A stretch of DNA of 34,827 nucleotides, from assembly GCA_902768065.1 (NCBI GenBank), contig CACXJP010000018.1, positions 1 through 34,827 of the forward strand, written 5' to 3'. Under the pieces are notes generated by a model. It was given only the letters and a program-made list of their open reading frames with translations. It searched no databases and was not told where the DNA came from. Positions within the stretch are counted from its first letter, which is position 1. The number at the start of each line of letters is the position of its first letter. This document shows, piece by piece, positions 27,253-34,827 of the stretch. Source of the DNA: an uncultured Erysipelotrichaceae bacterium (GTDB lineage Bacteria > Bacillota_I > Bacilli_A > RF39 > UBA660). A program made the position numbers and the translations under genes.

Positions 27253-27262
27253 CGAAGATTTT
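27240..27262. terminator. Bidirectional terminator between pyrH and the tyrosine kinase gene
   Basis: A 9-bp stem (AAAATCTTC with GAAGATTTT) and a 5-nt loop overlap the pyrH stop codon, with an A tract on one side and a T tract on the other. Confidence 0.85.
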
Positions 27263-27967
27263 TTATTTTGATTCATCACTATAATAACTACTTGTATAAT
27301 AATTATAATAATTATTTCTATTATTATTAATATTATTTAATATAACTCCACCAATTTTTATACTAGCTTGGTCAAACAACTTTTTAGCTTGTTCTAAACT
27401 CTCCATCTTTGTCTTTTTAGCAGAAACAGTAAGTAAATTGATATCACTTAATGCAGCTAAAATAAGAGAATCACTTAATCCAACAACAGGAGCACAATCA
27501 ATAACGATAATATCATATTTTTTCTTTAGGGAATCTAATAATTTCTTATTAGCTTCACTACCTAATAATTCAACCGGATTAGGTGGTGTTGGTCCTGTTG
27601 GTAATATATCTATATTTTCATCAAATGTTGGAAATATATAGTTTTCAAGTTTAGTACTTTTATTATAATTTAGTATTAAATTTGTATAACCACCAGTAGC
27701 AATATTCATTATTTCAAATATCTCATGTTGTCTTCCACGTCTTAAGTCAGCATCTATTAATAAAACTTTCTTTCCTTCTTGAGCATAAGAAACTGCTAAA
27801 TTAGCAGATACCATACTTTTACCATCACCTGCTTCAGGTGATGTAATTAATATTACTTTTATTTCTTTATCATCTAATGATGAAAAAGCAATATTAGTAC
27901 GTATACTTCTAATAGACTCTGCAAAAAAGGACTTAGGACTCTTTAATATAATTAAATCTTTCTTCAT
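27263..27967 (-). CDS. cpsD: CpsD/CapB-type tyrosine kinase
   Basis: A cytoplasmic bacterial tyrosine kinase (234 aa) that with its membrane partner controls capsule or exopolysaccharide assembly. Walker A SPEAGDGKSM (about 43-52), Walker A' LLIDADLR (69-76) and Walker B IIVIDCAP (153-160) are complete, and the C-terminus carries a cluster of six tyrosines within ten residues (220-229) after an Asn-rich linker, the expected autophosphorylation site. It lies 7 nt downstream of its partner. No glycosyltransferases follow in the window, so the pair is separate from the biosynthesis locus. Confidence 0.93.
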   Translation of the reverse strand: MKKDLIILKSPKSFFAESIRSIRTNIAFSSLDDKEIKVILITSPEAGDGKSMVSANLAVSYAQEGKKVLLIDADLRRGRQHEIFEIMNIATGGYTNLILNYNKSTKLENYIFPTFDENIDILPTGPTPPNPVELLGSEANKKLLDSLKKKYDIIVIDCAPVVGLSDSLILAALSDINLLTVSAKKTKMESLEQAKKLFDQASIKIGGVILNNINNNRNNYYNYYTSSYYSDESK

Positions 27968-27974
27968 ACTTCAA

Positions 27975-28652
27975 TTACTCCTTTCTTGCCTTTGGAACTA
28001 CACCAATAACATTAAGACCAAATTTATTTTCTATCTCTTCACTAGTCTTAACACTAGTATCAAAATAAAATATAACAAATAATACCCCTAATGAAATAAC
28101 TGTTCCAATTAAGATATAAATAACATTATCCTTAATATAATTAACATTATATGGAGCCTTAACATCAGTAGCTTTATCTAATATATTAACATTATTTAAT
28201 TTGTAGAATTTATTAATCTCTCCAACAAATACTGTTGCAATTTCATTTGCAATTAAAGTAGCCATTTTTGAATCTTTATTAGATACATAAATATTAATTA
28301 TCTCAGTATTCTCCACAGAAGAAACTTCAATATTATTCTTTAATTCATTATATGAAATGCCTAAACCTAAATTTCTAATAACTTTATTTAAAACAACTTT
28401 AGATTTAACAATTTCTGAATAAGTACCAACTAAATTTTTATTAAGTTGTTGTTCACTACTATTATATGCAGTATTTCCTTCACCACTTTTTTCGCTAACA
28501 AGCACTAAAGAAACATTTGTTTTATACATTGGAACTCTTGTCAAAAGAGTATATGTATTACCAATTACAATTGCAATAATAATAGTAACTAAAATCCATA
28601 CAATTTTACTTTTTAAAAAATCAAATAATTCTTTTAAATCTATTTCTTCCAT
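27975..28652 (-). CDS. cpsC: CpsC/Wzz-type polysaccharide chain-length regulator
   Basis: A 225-residue co-polymerase-like membrane protein with two transmembrane helices (about 15-34 and 174-196) and an external loop between them, beginning with the family pattern EEIDLKELFDFLKSKI. The short cytoplasmic tail after TM2 is the activator segment for the CpsD kinase. The start is ATG 28652; the nearest purine-rich site (AAGGGGAG) is about 13 nt away, longer than usual. Confidence 0.92.
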   Translation of the reverse strand: MEEIDLKELFDFLKSKIVWILVTIIIAIVIGNTYTLLTRVPMYKTNVSLVLVSEKSGEGNTAYNSSEQQLNKNLVGTYSEIVKSKVVLNKVIRNLGLGISYNELKNNIEVSSVENTEIINIYVSNKDSKMATLIANEIATVFVGEINKFYKLNNVNILDKATDVKAPYNVNYIKDNVIYILIGTVISLGVLFVIFYFDTSVKTSEEIENKFGLNVIGVVPKARKE

Positions 28653-28704
28653 TAAAAAAATTCATCTCCCCTTCGTTCACAAAGTAATTAAGATTATAAC
28701 ACAA

Positions 28705-28738
28705 AAAAACAAATAAAACAAGATATTTATTTGTTTTT
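28705..28738 (-). terminator. Terminator of gltX
   Basis: A 13-bp AT-rich stem (AAAAACAAATAAA with its complement) and an 8-nt loop, with T residues at the 3' side on the minus strand, lie just after the gltX stop. Confidence 0.7.
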
Positions 28739-28746
28739 AAAAATAT

Positions 28747-30399
28747 TTATCTATTGATATAAAAATCAATTCTATCTAAAATTCTTTCTTTTCCTAAAAC
28801 TTTCATAATACTAAATAAGTCCGGTGATTTTATTCTTCCAGTAACCATTACTCGAATCGCCTCACAAATATCACCAACATGTCCTTTATAATCATCAGGA
28901 TTTTTCTTATAATCCTTAGGACTAGCTGCATAACCATTAAGAGTAGCAAATTCTCTTACCTTATTAAACCATTCTTCATTAGTAACATCTAAATCCAAAT
29001 AATTATTAATATAATCAATTACAAGATCAGTATCATATTCTTTATTACTTTCATTTTTAGAATAATTTTCTTCTTTAAACATACTATCTATTGCATAAGA
29101 AAATTCTTCTTTTACATCACTATATTTAGCAATATCTTTTCTAGGTCTAGGTCCATCTTTTTCAATAGACAAGAACTTAATCATATCTTCTTCATTATCT
29201 TTCAATAATTTAGCATATTCTGTATCATGCTTTTCTGCCCAATTAACAGTTTCTTTATAAACTTCTTCACCACTTTTACGAGAAAAATACGTTTTACATA
29301 AATTAACCAACTTATCCTCATCAAATGATGTTCCACCAATAGCTTGTTTATCAAAAGAAAATTCAAAGTCAGCAATAGTCTTATCACTATTAGCAAGATA
29401 CCATTCTTCAAAATTAGTATTAGTAATAGTTGCTAAATATAAATGTAATGCTTCAATAGGAATACCATTTTCATCATAATATTTAACACCAAACCAAGGA
29501 TCTTTTCTCTTACTAATCTTTCTAATATTTCCAGTTTCTTGATCTTTTATAGTAATAGGTGCAATATGAGCATATTTAACCGGCTCAAAACCTAATATAT
29601 CAAACAACTGATAATGAAGTGGTAAGCTTGATACCCACTCATCTCCTCTAATAACATGAGTTGTATGCATTAAATGATCATCAATTACATGAGCAAAGTG
29701 ATATGTTGGAGTACCGTCCTTCTTAAGTAAAATAGTATCAACATTATGCTCAGGAAATTTTAATTTTCCTTTAATACAATCAACTACTTCTACTTCTTTA
29801 TTAGCATCACCAGGACTCTTTAATCTTATGACATAGCTATCTCCATTATCAAGATGTTCTTTTACTTCTTCTAAAGATAAATCTCTATCAACTGCATATA
29901 CACCATATATTCCAATCTTAACCTTATTTATTTCTTGCTCTTCTTTTATTTCAGCAATTTCATCTTCACTCATAAAGCAAGGATAAGCAAAACCCTTAAT
30001 AATTAAATCTTTAATATAAGTTTGATATATTTCAGTTCTTTCACTTTGTCTATAAGAACCATAATCCCCACCAAAAGAGAAACCTTCATTAGGAAGAATG
30101 TCAAAGTCATGTAAAACACCAACTATATTTTCAATTCCACCTTCAACCATTCTTTTCTGATCTGTATCTTCAATTCTTAAAAAGAAACTTCCACCAGTTT
30201 GTCTTGAATAAACCATATCAGCAAAAGCACTTAAAAGATTTCCTAAATGAACAAAACCAGTTGGACTTGGACCATATCTAGTTACCATTGCTCCATCTTT
30301 TAGTTTTCTCTCAGGATACTTCTTTTCATAATAATCTCTATCATGTTTAATATTAGGAAATAATAATTCAGCTAATTCAATTCTTTCTTCGTTGCTCAT
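28747..30399 (-). CDS. gltX: Glutamate--tRNA ligase
   Basis: A class I aminoacyl-tRNA synthetase (550 aa) charging tRNA-Glu, and in many Bacillota also tRNA-Gln before amidation by GatCAB. The HIGH motif is HLGN in RYGPSPTGFVHLGN (about 41-54) and the KMSKS motif is KISKR in IRKISKRKDPW. It belongs to the longer form with a YPERKLKDGA lead-in found in clostridia and relatives. ATG 30399 follows AGAGGTG; three residues of open frame upstream are discarded. It is followed by a terminator and preceded by a gap of about 110 nt without a T-box. A tRNA-Gln gene lies 1.6 kb away on the same strand. Confidence 0.95.
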   Translation of the reverse strand: MSNEERIELAELLFPNIKHDRDYYEKKYPERKLKDGAMVTRYGPSPTGFVHLGNLLSAFADMVYSRQTGGSFFLRIEDTDQKRMVEGGIENIVGVLHDFDILPNEGFSFGGDYGSYRQSERTEIYQTYIKDLIIKGFAYPCFMSEDEIAEIKEEQEINKVKIGIYGVYAVDRDLSLEEVKEHLDNGDSYVIRLKSPGDANKEVEVVDCIKGKLKFPEHNVDTILLKKDGTPTYHFAHVIDDHLMHTTHVIRGDEWVSSLPLHYQLFDILGFEPVKYAHIAPITIKDQETGNIRKISKRKDPWFGVKYYDENGIPIEALHLYLATITNTNFEEWYLANSDKTIADFEFSFDKQAIGGTSFDEDKLVNLCKTYFSRKSGEEVYKETVNWAEKHDTEYAKLLKDNEEDMIKFLSIEKDGPRPRKDIAKYSDVKEEFSYAIDSMFKEENYSKNESNKEYDTDLVIDYINNYLDLDVTNEEWFNKVREFATLNGYAASPKDYKKNPDDYKGHVGDICEAIRVMVTGRIKSPDLFSIMKVLGKERILDRIDFYINR

Positions 30400-30511
30400 A
30401 AAAAACACCTCTTTTTACATATTAATTACTTATTAACAAATTGACTAAATTAAAACATTAACAATTTAATTCCAATTTATAAGACTTATTATACTATAAT
30501 TATATATTTTT

Positions 30512-31693
30512 TTAAACATAATTTATATTCCAATCTTCAGATTTCCAAAAAACAAGTTCATAGATTTCTCCTGATTCCTTTTTAAACTCAAATTCACTCT
30601 CACCCCATCCATCACTAAGTTGACCAGAAATTTTGTTTAAAAGAATTTGCTTTTCTTCTTCAGATAATACTTCCCTAACAGAAATTATCACATCAATATA
30701 TCCATTTTCAGTAAATTCCATTTCCATACTGACAATTTTTTTACCAATATCATTAAAATAATTATATAAATAACTATTTTTAAAATTTGTTACTACCATT
30801 TCAATATCATTATTATTTAAAAAATTATAGGCATCAGATCCTTTTAACTCCAATGGTTCTTCATCATCATTTTTATATACATTGACAAAAAAAGGAAATT
30901 CTACAATACATGATTCCAAAGTATCATGACTACTTAAATTTGTCATGCTTTTTTCTTCTTTAATTTTTATATTATAATTATCATAAACCTTATCTAAAAA
31001 AAGTTTAAATTGTTCATATTCATTCCAGTCAAATACAATTTCATTTACATCTTTATGCAATTTATTTTTAATAAAATTATTATAATCATCTTCATAATTT
31101 CCATATTTATGTTCTCCAAAATAAAAATAATCTGCAACAAAATTCTTTGCACTTTCTCTAACATCATCTATTGAAAAACACAAAGAACAACTATCAGCAA
31201 AAAATTCATTTGCTGACACCATTCTTTCCTTTAATTTTTTTGCCTCATCTTTAATCTCTTCATCTTCATAAATAAACAAATCATTATCTATCAACCACGT
31301 CAAAAAAACAGAAAGACTATTAAGTGTATATGCCCATATTTTTTTTAATTCTTCTTCACTTGTAACTTCCTTAATATTATGATTTCTACAATATTTAGAA
31401 TAAACATCCATATAAAACCATTCTGCTTTATAATTTTGGGAATATCTTTTATTATTATTATAATTATTTATATTATTTGAAAAAATCTTTTCTGGATTTT
31501 TTTTTGAAATATAACTTAGACAAAAACATCCAACTGAAATAAAACCAAAAATAATACCTACTAAAACAATTGAATCAACCTCTTTTACAAATAACAAACA
31601 AATTAAACATATACTAAAGAAAAAAGCACATATAAAACCCATAATTAGTAAAAAGGTACTTAAAAATTTAATTTTCTTTTCATAATTAGACAT
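30512..31693 (-). CDS. Membrane protein of unknown function with a large cytoplasmic part
   Basis: A 394-residue protein I do not recognise as a whole. Two close transmembrane helices at the N-terminus (about 10-33 and 38-60) are followed by a soluble part of more than 300 residues with many acidic and aromatic residues. The last 90 residues contain ENGYIDVIISVREVLSEEE and ISGQLSDGWGESEFEF; a 'GQ-x-SDGWGE' motif is shared with small proteins seen in phage and clostridial genomes, with no known role. ATG 31693 is 11 nt after AAAGGAG; the GTG at 31705 abuts that site and is less likely. It is alone between the tRNA-Gln and gltX. Confidence 0.65.
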   Translation of the reverse strand: MSNYEKKIKFLSTFLLIMGFICAFFFSICLICLLFVKEVDSIVLVGIIFGFISVGCFCLSYISKKNPEKIFSNNINNYNNNKRYSQNYKAEWFYMDVYSKYCRNHNIKEVTSEEELKKIWAYTLNSLSVFLTWLIDNDLFIYEDEEIKDEAKKLKERMVSANEFFADSCSLCFSIDDVRESAKNFVADYFYFGEHKYGNYEDDYNNFIKNKLHKDVNEIVFDWNEYEQFKLFLDKVYDNYNIKIKEEKSMTNLSSHDTLESCIVEFPFFVNVYKNDDEEPLELKGSDAYNFLNNNDIEMVVTNFKNSYLYNYFNDIGKKIVSMEMEFTENGYIDVIISVREVLSEEEKQILLNKISGQLSDGWGESEFEFKKESGEIYELVFWKSEDWNINYV

Positions 31694-31993
31694 ATAAAAA
31701 TTCACTCCTTTGTATTCTTTTTTCTATGATTATTAAATCCATATCGGTTCTCCCATCTTTGCAACAAATTACCAACATGCATATTCTAAAACAACTAGAG
31801 TATATCATAAGATTTTAAAATTTGGTAAAAATAAAATAATGAAATGTAATTGATTTACTTACTATTATGTTTTCTTTTTTATTTATAAATTTTACATATA
31901 AAAATAAGTCAATTTAATCGACCTATATAATAATCTTTTCTTAACCAAATTAAATATTATTAAAAAATATAGAAAATGGATAAAAAATAAAAT

Positions 31994-32068
31994 TGGCTGC
32001 CCTAGTAAGATTCGAACTTACGCGTAATGGAGTCAGAGTCCACTGCCTTACCGCTTGGCTATAGGGCA
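31994..32068 (-). tRNA. tRNA-Gln (anticodon CUG)
   Basis: A 75-nt tRNA with the 3' CCA encoded (31994-31996). The acceptor stem pairs TGCCCTA with TAGGGCA, discriminator G. The anticodon stem-loop reads GTGGA-CTCTGAC-TCCAT, giving anticodon CTG. The T arm holds GTTCGAATC. Sequence features (the TATAGCCAAG-like D-arm entry) match tRNA-Gln. In such an AT-rich genome CAG is rare, so a UUG isoacceptor should exist elsewhere. Confidence 0.93.
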
Positions 32069-32122
32069 ATTTCAATAACCATTTTACTATATTATCATAA
32101 TTTTTTAAAGTAAAAAAAGAAA

Positions 32123-32143
32123 AAAATGACTTTTTGTCATTTT
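32123..32143 (-). terminator. Terminator of the second CmpB-family gene
   Basis: An 8-bp stem (AAAATGAC with GTCATTTT) and a 5-nt loop overlap the stop codon and are followed by a T-rich tract on the minus strand. Confidence 0.75.
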
Positions 32144-32667
32144 ATCAATCTAACAATTCCACTTAATATCATATCACACACAAATAATGATAATAACACA
32201 ATAGACATTATAGTAACCTTTTTTAATCCTTTTTCATTAATCTTCTCAAAAAAAGGAAGAACAAATAAAATTATCAATAAAGAACTAACTCCAAAAAGAA
32301 GAACACTTCTTAGACATATATATCCACCAATATTACCATAATTAAGTATCTCCACATTATAATCCCAAAGTCGAGTATTAAAAACATGAAAGAAGAAATA
32401 CCCAGAACAAAACTCAACTATCCCTGAAATTAAGCAGCCAACTAAAAATACAAATAATGGTTTACTTTTAAATTTATAACATACTAAAGTTATAAATAAT
32501 ATTCCAAAACCATATATAGGAATCCAAGGACCAAATGTGGTTCCCCTATTAATTATTTTGCCCATATCAAAATAATAGAAAATAACTTCATATATATATC
32601 CAACAAAAGCACTAAATACAAACAACTGAGCTAATGTTAACCATGTCTTTTTATCTTTTAAATCCAT
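32137..32667 (-). CDS. CmpB-family (PF06541-type) integral membrane protein, second copy
   Basis: A 176-residue protein with five or so transmembrane helices. It shares motif order with 4596-5288: VGYIYEVIFYY, GPWIPIYGFG, a middle SGIVEFCSGY helix and RLWDY. It lacks the long basic C-terminal extension of that paralogue. The family is named a putative ABC permease, but no ATPase is near and the function is unknown. ATG 32667 follows AGGAG. It is a single-gene transcript next to tRNA-Gln. Confidence 0.72.
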   Translation of the reverse strand: MDLKDKKTWLTLAQLFVFSAFVGYIYEVIFYYFDMGKIINRGTTFGPWIPIYGFGILFITLVCYKFKSKPLFVFLVGCLISGIVEFCSGYFFFHVFNTRLWDYNVEILNYGNIGGYICLRSVLLFGVSSLLIILFVLPFFEKINEKGLKKVTIMSIVLLSLFVCDMILSGIVRLIK

Positions 32668-32863
32668 ACTAACTTCTCCTATTGTATTAATTATAACACA
32701 AAAATATTAACTATTTTTTGTAATTTTTCAAAGTCTAATTTCCTTACATTTTCATCTAATATTTCTCTGTCAACACAACTTTTTTTAATTAATTGCAAGC
32801 AATATTTAATACGATAATAACCCCATCACTAAAAATATTAGATACTTATCATCCATTTTCTAA

Positions 32864-33610
32864 CTACATTACTTTTGATGATGATATTCTTTTTACAATC
32901 ATGTCATTATATCTAGTTAAAAAATCATCTCTTTGTTTTTGACAGAAACTAATCCAAGCCTCAAAAGTTTCTCTTTTAGTATTATTTTTATTTAATAGTA
33001 AAAACGAATCATAATCAGGTAAATTATTTACAACAATATTATCGTTAAAAAAGGGAATAGCATTACTAGATTGTAAATTATTATGAATTGAATTTTCAGA
33101 TATTGCTCCAGTACTCAAAAACATTATCGTTCTTTTCATTTTTTCAGCATTAAAAGAACACAATTCATATAATTTCGCAAATTCATCACCTATAATACGT
33201 TTGTCATAACAAGTTCTCCAAAATAACAATACTGTTGCATCTATTTCCTTTAAAACTTCATCTTCACTCCAATCAACACCTTCTATGAAATGATAATACC
33301 TATATTCAATATCTGGCTTTTGAAGTTTAACTATTATATCTTCACAAGCCTTTTTAGCAAGTATACTGCCATTTATTATTTCATTATACTTATTATAACT
33401 ATTTTCTTTTTCAAATGTTTTTTTGAAAACCATTGAGTAAGATAATTGCTTTACTAGCATATCATATTCAGCATTAATTTCAGCGCAAATATCATTCCTT
33501 CTCATTTTTTCACGTTCATCTTGTACTAAATCCGGATGATATTTTTTCATTAATTTAAAATAAGCTTTCTTTAAATTTGATAAATCATCATCTTTAAAAT
33601 ACTTTTGCAT
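32864..33610 (-). CDS. J-domain (DnaJ-like) protein
   Basis: A 248-residue protein whose first 60 residues form a J domain: LSNLKKAYFKLMKKYHPDL holds the HPD tripeptide (about 25-27), and the fourth helix includes NAEYDML. J domains stimulate Hsp70 (DnaK) ATPase. The remaining 180 residues have no Gly/Phe-rich or zinc-finger region, so this is a class III J protein with an unrecognised helical C-terminal part that would choose the client. ATG 33610 is 5 nt after GGAGG; the ATG at 33622 lies at the predicted transcription start (TATAAT at 33633-33628) and is unlikely. Confidence 0.85.
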   Translation of the reverse strand: MQKYFKDDDLSNLKKAYFKLMKKYHPDLVQDEREKMRRNDICAEINAEYDMLVKQLSYSMVFKKTFEKENSYNKYNEIINGSILAKKACEDIIVKLQKPDIEYRYYHFIEGVDWSEDEVLKEIDATVLLFWRTCYDKRIIGDEFAKLYELCSFNAEKMKRTIMFLSTGAISENSIHNNLQSSNAIPFFNDNIVVNNLPDYDSFLLLNKNNTKRETFEAWISFCQKQRDDFLTRYNDMIVKRISSSKVM

Positions 33611-33627
33611 AAAATCCTCCATAAGCC

Positions 33628-33633
33628 ATTATA
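33628..33633 (-). promoter_or_regulatory. Candidate -10 of the J-domain gene
   Basis: TATAAT on the minus strand places transcription start near 33621, which helps choose the downstream ATG at 33610. Confidence 0.5.
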
Positions 33634-33671
33634 CATAAATTATACCTCCATATAAATACCAAGTAAAGAAA

Positions 33672-33690
33672 AAAGAGCCAAAAGCTCTTT
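33672..33690 (-). terminator. Terminator of the Ser/His repeat protein gene
   Basis: A 7-bp stem (AAAGAGC with GCTCTTT) and a 5-nt loop are followed by a T-rich tract on the minus strand. Confidence 0.85.
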
Positions 33691-33958
33691 ACCAACCAGT
33701 AGTTGTACTATGTGTCACAGAACCATCTGAATTATGACTTGAAGTTATCCCTCCAGTAGTTGTACTATGACTAAAAGACCCATCAGAATGATGACTTACA
33801 CTACTACTTCCAGATGATGAAGTATGACTGAAAGACCCATCTGAATGATGACTTGAAGTAAAACTTCCAGATGAAGAGTTATGACTAAAAGACCCATCTG
33901 AGTGACTACTTACAGAACTACCAGAATGATTGAAAGGATCATTATCATTTCCAAACAT
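33689..33958 (-). CDS. Small Ser/His/Gly repeat protein
   Basis: An 89-residue low-complexity protein I do not recognise. After MFGNDNDPFNHSG come four tandem repeats of exactly 19 residues, each built as x-SS-H-x-SDGSFSH followed by a Ser/Thr/Gly spacer. Key positions keep the period: Asp at 21, 40, 59 and 78 and His at 26, 45, 64 and 83. There is no signal peptide or hydrophobic segment. His and Asp placement would suit metal binding or a beta-roll type fold, but that is a guess. ATG 33958 follows GGGAGGT; the longer frame to 34021 overlaps the TMEM43-like gene and is rejected. Confidence 0.75.
   Translation of the reverse strand: MFGNDNDPFNHSGSSVSSHSDGSFSHNSSSGSFTSSHHSDGSFSHTSSSGSSSVSHHSDGSFSHSTTTGGITSSHNSDGSVTHSTTTGW
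33692..33916 (-). repeat. Four 57-bp tandem repeats
   Basis: Four in-frame copies of a 57-bp unit (the last one short by a codon) encode the 19-residue repeats. The SDGSFSH core is nearly constant in three copies and SDGSVTH in the last; the Ser/Thr spacer varies. Confidence 0.8.
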
Positions 33959-33992
33959 ATTAAATACCTCCCATATTATTATTATAACACAA

Positions 33993-34811
33993 TTAATTAC
34001 TTTTACCTCTCTTATTATCAACTATAAGAAAAATTCCAATACCTAAAATCAATATAATAAATAAAGACTTACCTCTAATTGTTTTCTTAACATTTGATTT
34101 CAATTCTTTAGAAAGAGCTTTTTCATTAGAAATTTTACCTACAAAAACCTCATACTCTTCTGTCTTCTTATCATATTTATAAGGTACAAATGAATTACCT
34201 TTTTGTATAGCTAAAATAGATAAATAAGGATTTTTCTTTAAATCATAATATTTATATGTAAGCCTTATATCTCCTTCTTCTAGATTTTCCTCCCAAGGAT
34301 CTCTTTCATAAGCAATTCCTTTAGTAGTTAAATCACCAATCTTCTCAGACTCACTATAATAGCTATCTGTAGGAATTAATGATAAACCTTTTTTATCTAA
34401 TTCAAATTCTCCAACATTTACTTTAGAAATCTTATCCTCAGAAACTATTTCCTTTAAATAGTCATGTTCATCATTATTCTCCAATGGTTTTGTCCTTTCA
34501 ACCCATTCATAACCAGTATCACCATCATCTTCTTTATAAGAAACAAAATCTTCTACAGTTCTATTAATTTTAATAGTACCAAAATCTTCCTCTAGTTCCA
34601 TAAAAGTAACTAAACTATCATATGAAATTTTACCAGTTACTAAAACTAATTTCCCCTCATTTTTAGAATTTACTTTACCATCAGTTACATAAATAACCTT
34701 ATCTAGAATATTCTTATTCATATCCTTTTCTTTATTAACATTAATAACTGCAAAAACAATAAAATAAACAACAAGTATAATTAAAATAATTTTTCCCTTA
34801 CTCAATTTCAC
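33993..34811 (-). CDS. TMEM43-like membrane protein
   Basis: A 272-residue protein with an N-terminal transmembrane helix (about 7-26), a long loop and a C-terminal helix (about 250-266) before a basic tail. The region NEGKLVLVTGKIS, the EDFGTIKINRTVEDF segment and YEWVERTK follow the order of the TMEM43 family (an early 'G-lvlv-G' strand, then a tyrosine-aromatic 'YxWxE' signature). Bacterial TMEM43 proteins have no settled function, though some occur near defence or membrane-stress genes. The start is GTG 34811, 7 nt after AAGGAG. The Ser/His repeat gene follows with a 34-nt gap and may share its transcript. Confidence 0.65.
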   Translation of the reverse strand: MKLSKGKIILIILVVYFIVFAVINVNKEKDMNKNILDKVIYVTDGKVNSKNEGKLVLVTGKISYDSLVTFMELEEDFGTIKINRTVEDFVSYKEDDGDTGYEWVERTKPLENNDEHDYLKEIVSEDKISKVNVGEFELDKKGLSLIPTDSYYSESEKIGDLTTKGIAYERDPWEENLEEGDIRLTYKYYDLKKNPYLSILAIQKGNSFVPYKYDKKTEEYEVFVGKISNEKALSKELKSNVKKTIRGKSLFIILILGIGIFLIVDNKRGKSN

Positions 34812-34827
34812 AATATCACTCCTTAAA

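Noticed and set aside
30400..30511. T-box leader before gltX
   Set aside because: No GGGTGG-type T-box core or antiterminator is visible; the region is AT-rich and short.
33692..33916. CRISPR-like or intergenic repeat array
   Set aside because: The repeats keep the reading frame exactly (57 bp = 19 codons), have no unique spacers, and are coding.
33959..34021. Extended start of the Ser/His repeat protein at 34021
   Set aside because: It overlaps the end of the TMEM43-like gene and bypasses a strong GGGAGGT site before ATG 33958.

Overview
The window looks like a chromosomal core segment of a low-GC, AT-rich member of the Bacillota (class Bacilli-like, probably an uncultured host-associated lineage). 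The DnaB-type replication initiation protein, CBS-type manganese pyrophosphatase, long GltX, Prp next to L21/L27, strong AGGAGG-like ribosome binding sites and very short intergenic gaps all fit. TGA is used as a stop and TGG encodes Trp, so the code is the standard bacterial one, not the Mollicutes code. No phage, insertion sequence, integrase or CRISPR array is visible. Nearly everything is on the minus strand; three short stretches (a YqfQ-like gene, a DUF192-like gene and pyrH) are on the plus strand. No stretch above 300 bases lacks a gene.

Layout: 58-2029 is a HelD-type helicase split by a frameshift. 2125-2619 is a Nudix hydrolase. 2667-7455 is an operon read from 7455 downwards: CBS-pyrophosphatase, small multidrug export-like protein, CmpB-family membrane protein, type IV pilin-like protein, phosphomannomutase. 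7523-9433 holds an HD-domain protein and DnaB. 9497-11808 is a prepilin peptidase and a PilC/GspF-like platform protein. 12213-14361 is tgt-queA (queuosine tRNA modification). 15413-16981 is ruvAB. 17810-18532 is yebC. 18963-19757 is an orphan HPt-receiver protein. 19829-22498 is obgE with an EEP-family phosphohydrolase and a methyltransferase-like gene. 22561-23416 is rplU-prp-rpmA. 23591-26438 is a two-gene unit of unknown function whose promoter appears to share a -35 box with the divergent pyrH. 27263-28652 is a tyrosine kinase/chain-length pair for polysaccharide export. 28747-30399 is gltX. The right end has a tRNA-Gln(CUG), a second CmpB paralogue, a J-domain protein, a Ser/His repeat protein and a TMEM43-like membrane protein.

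Most notable points: (1) prp and rpmA are joined so that L27 has no start codon of its own and lies in the -1 frame of prp, directly after a run of eight A; (2) the unknown 320-aa/627-aa pair, whose smaller member ends in a RelE/HigB-like region, is divergent from pyrH around a palindromic TTGCAA that can act as -35 in both directions with 17-nt spacers; (3) a protein with four exact 19-residue Ser/His-rich repeats; (4) a broken helD; (5) type IV filament genes scattered among housekeeping operons. Functions are inferred from motifs only; no database search was possible.
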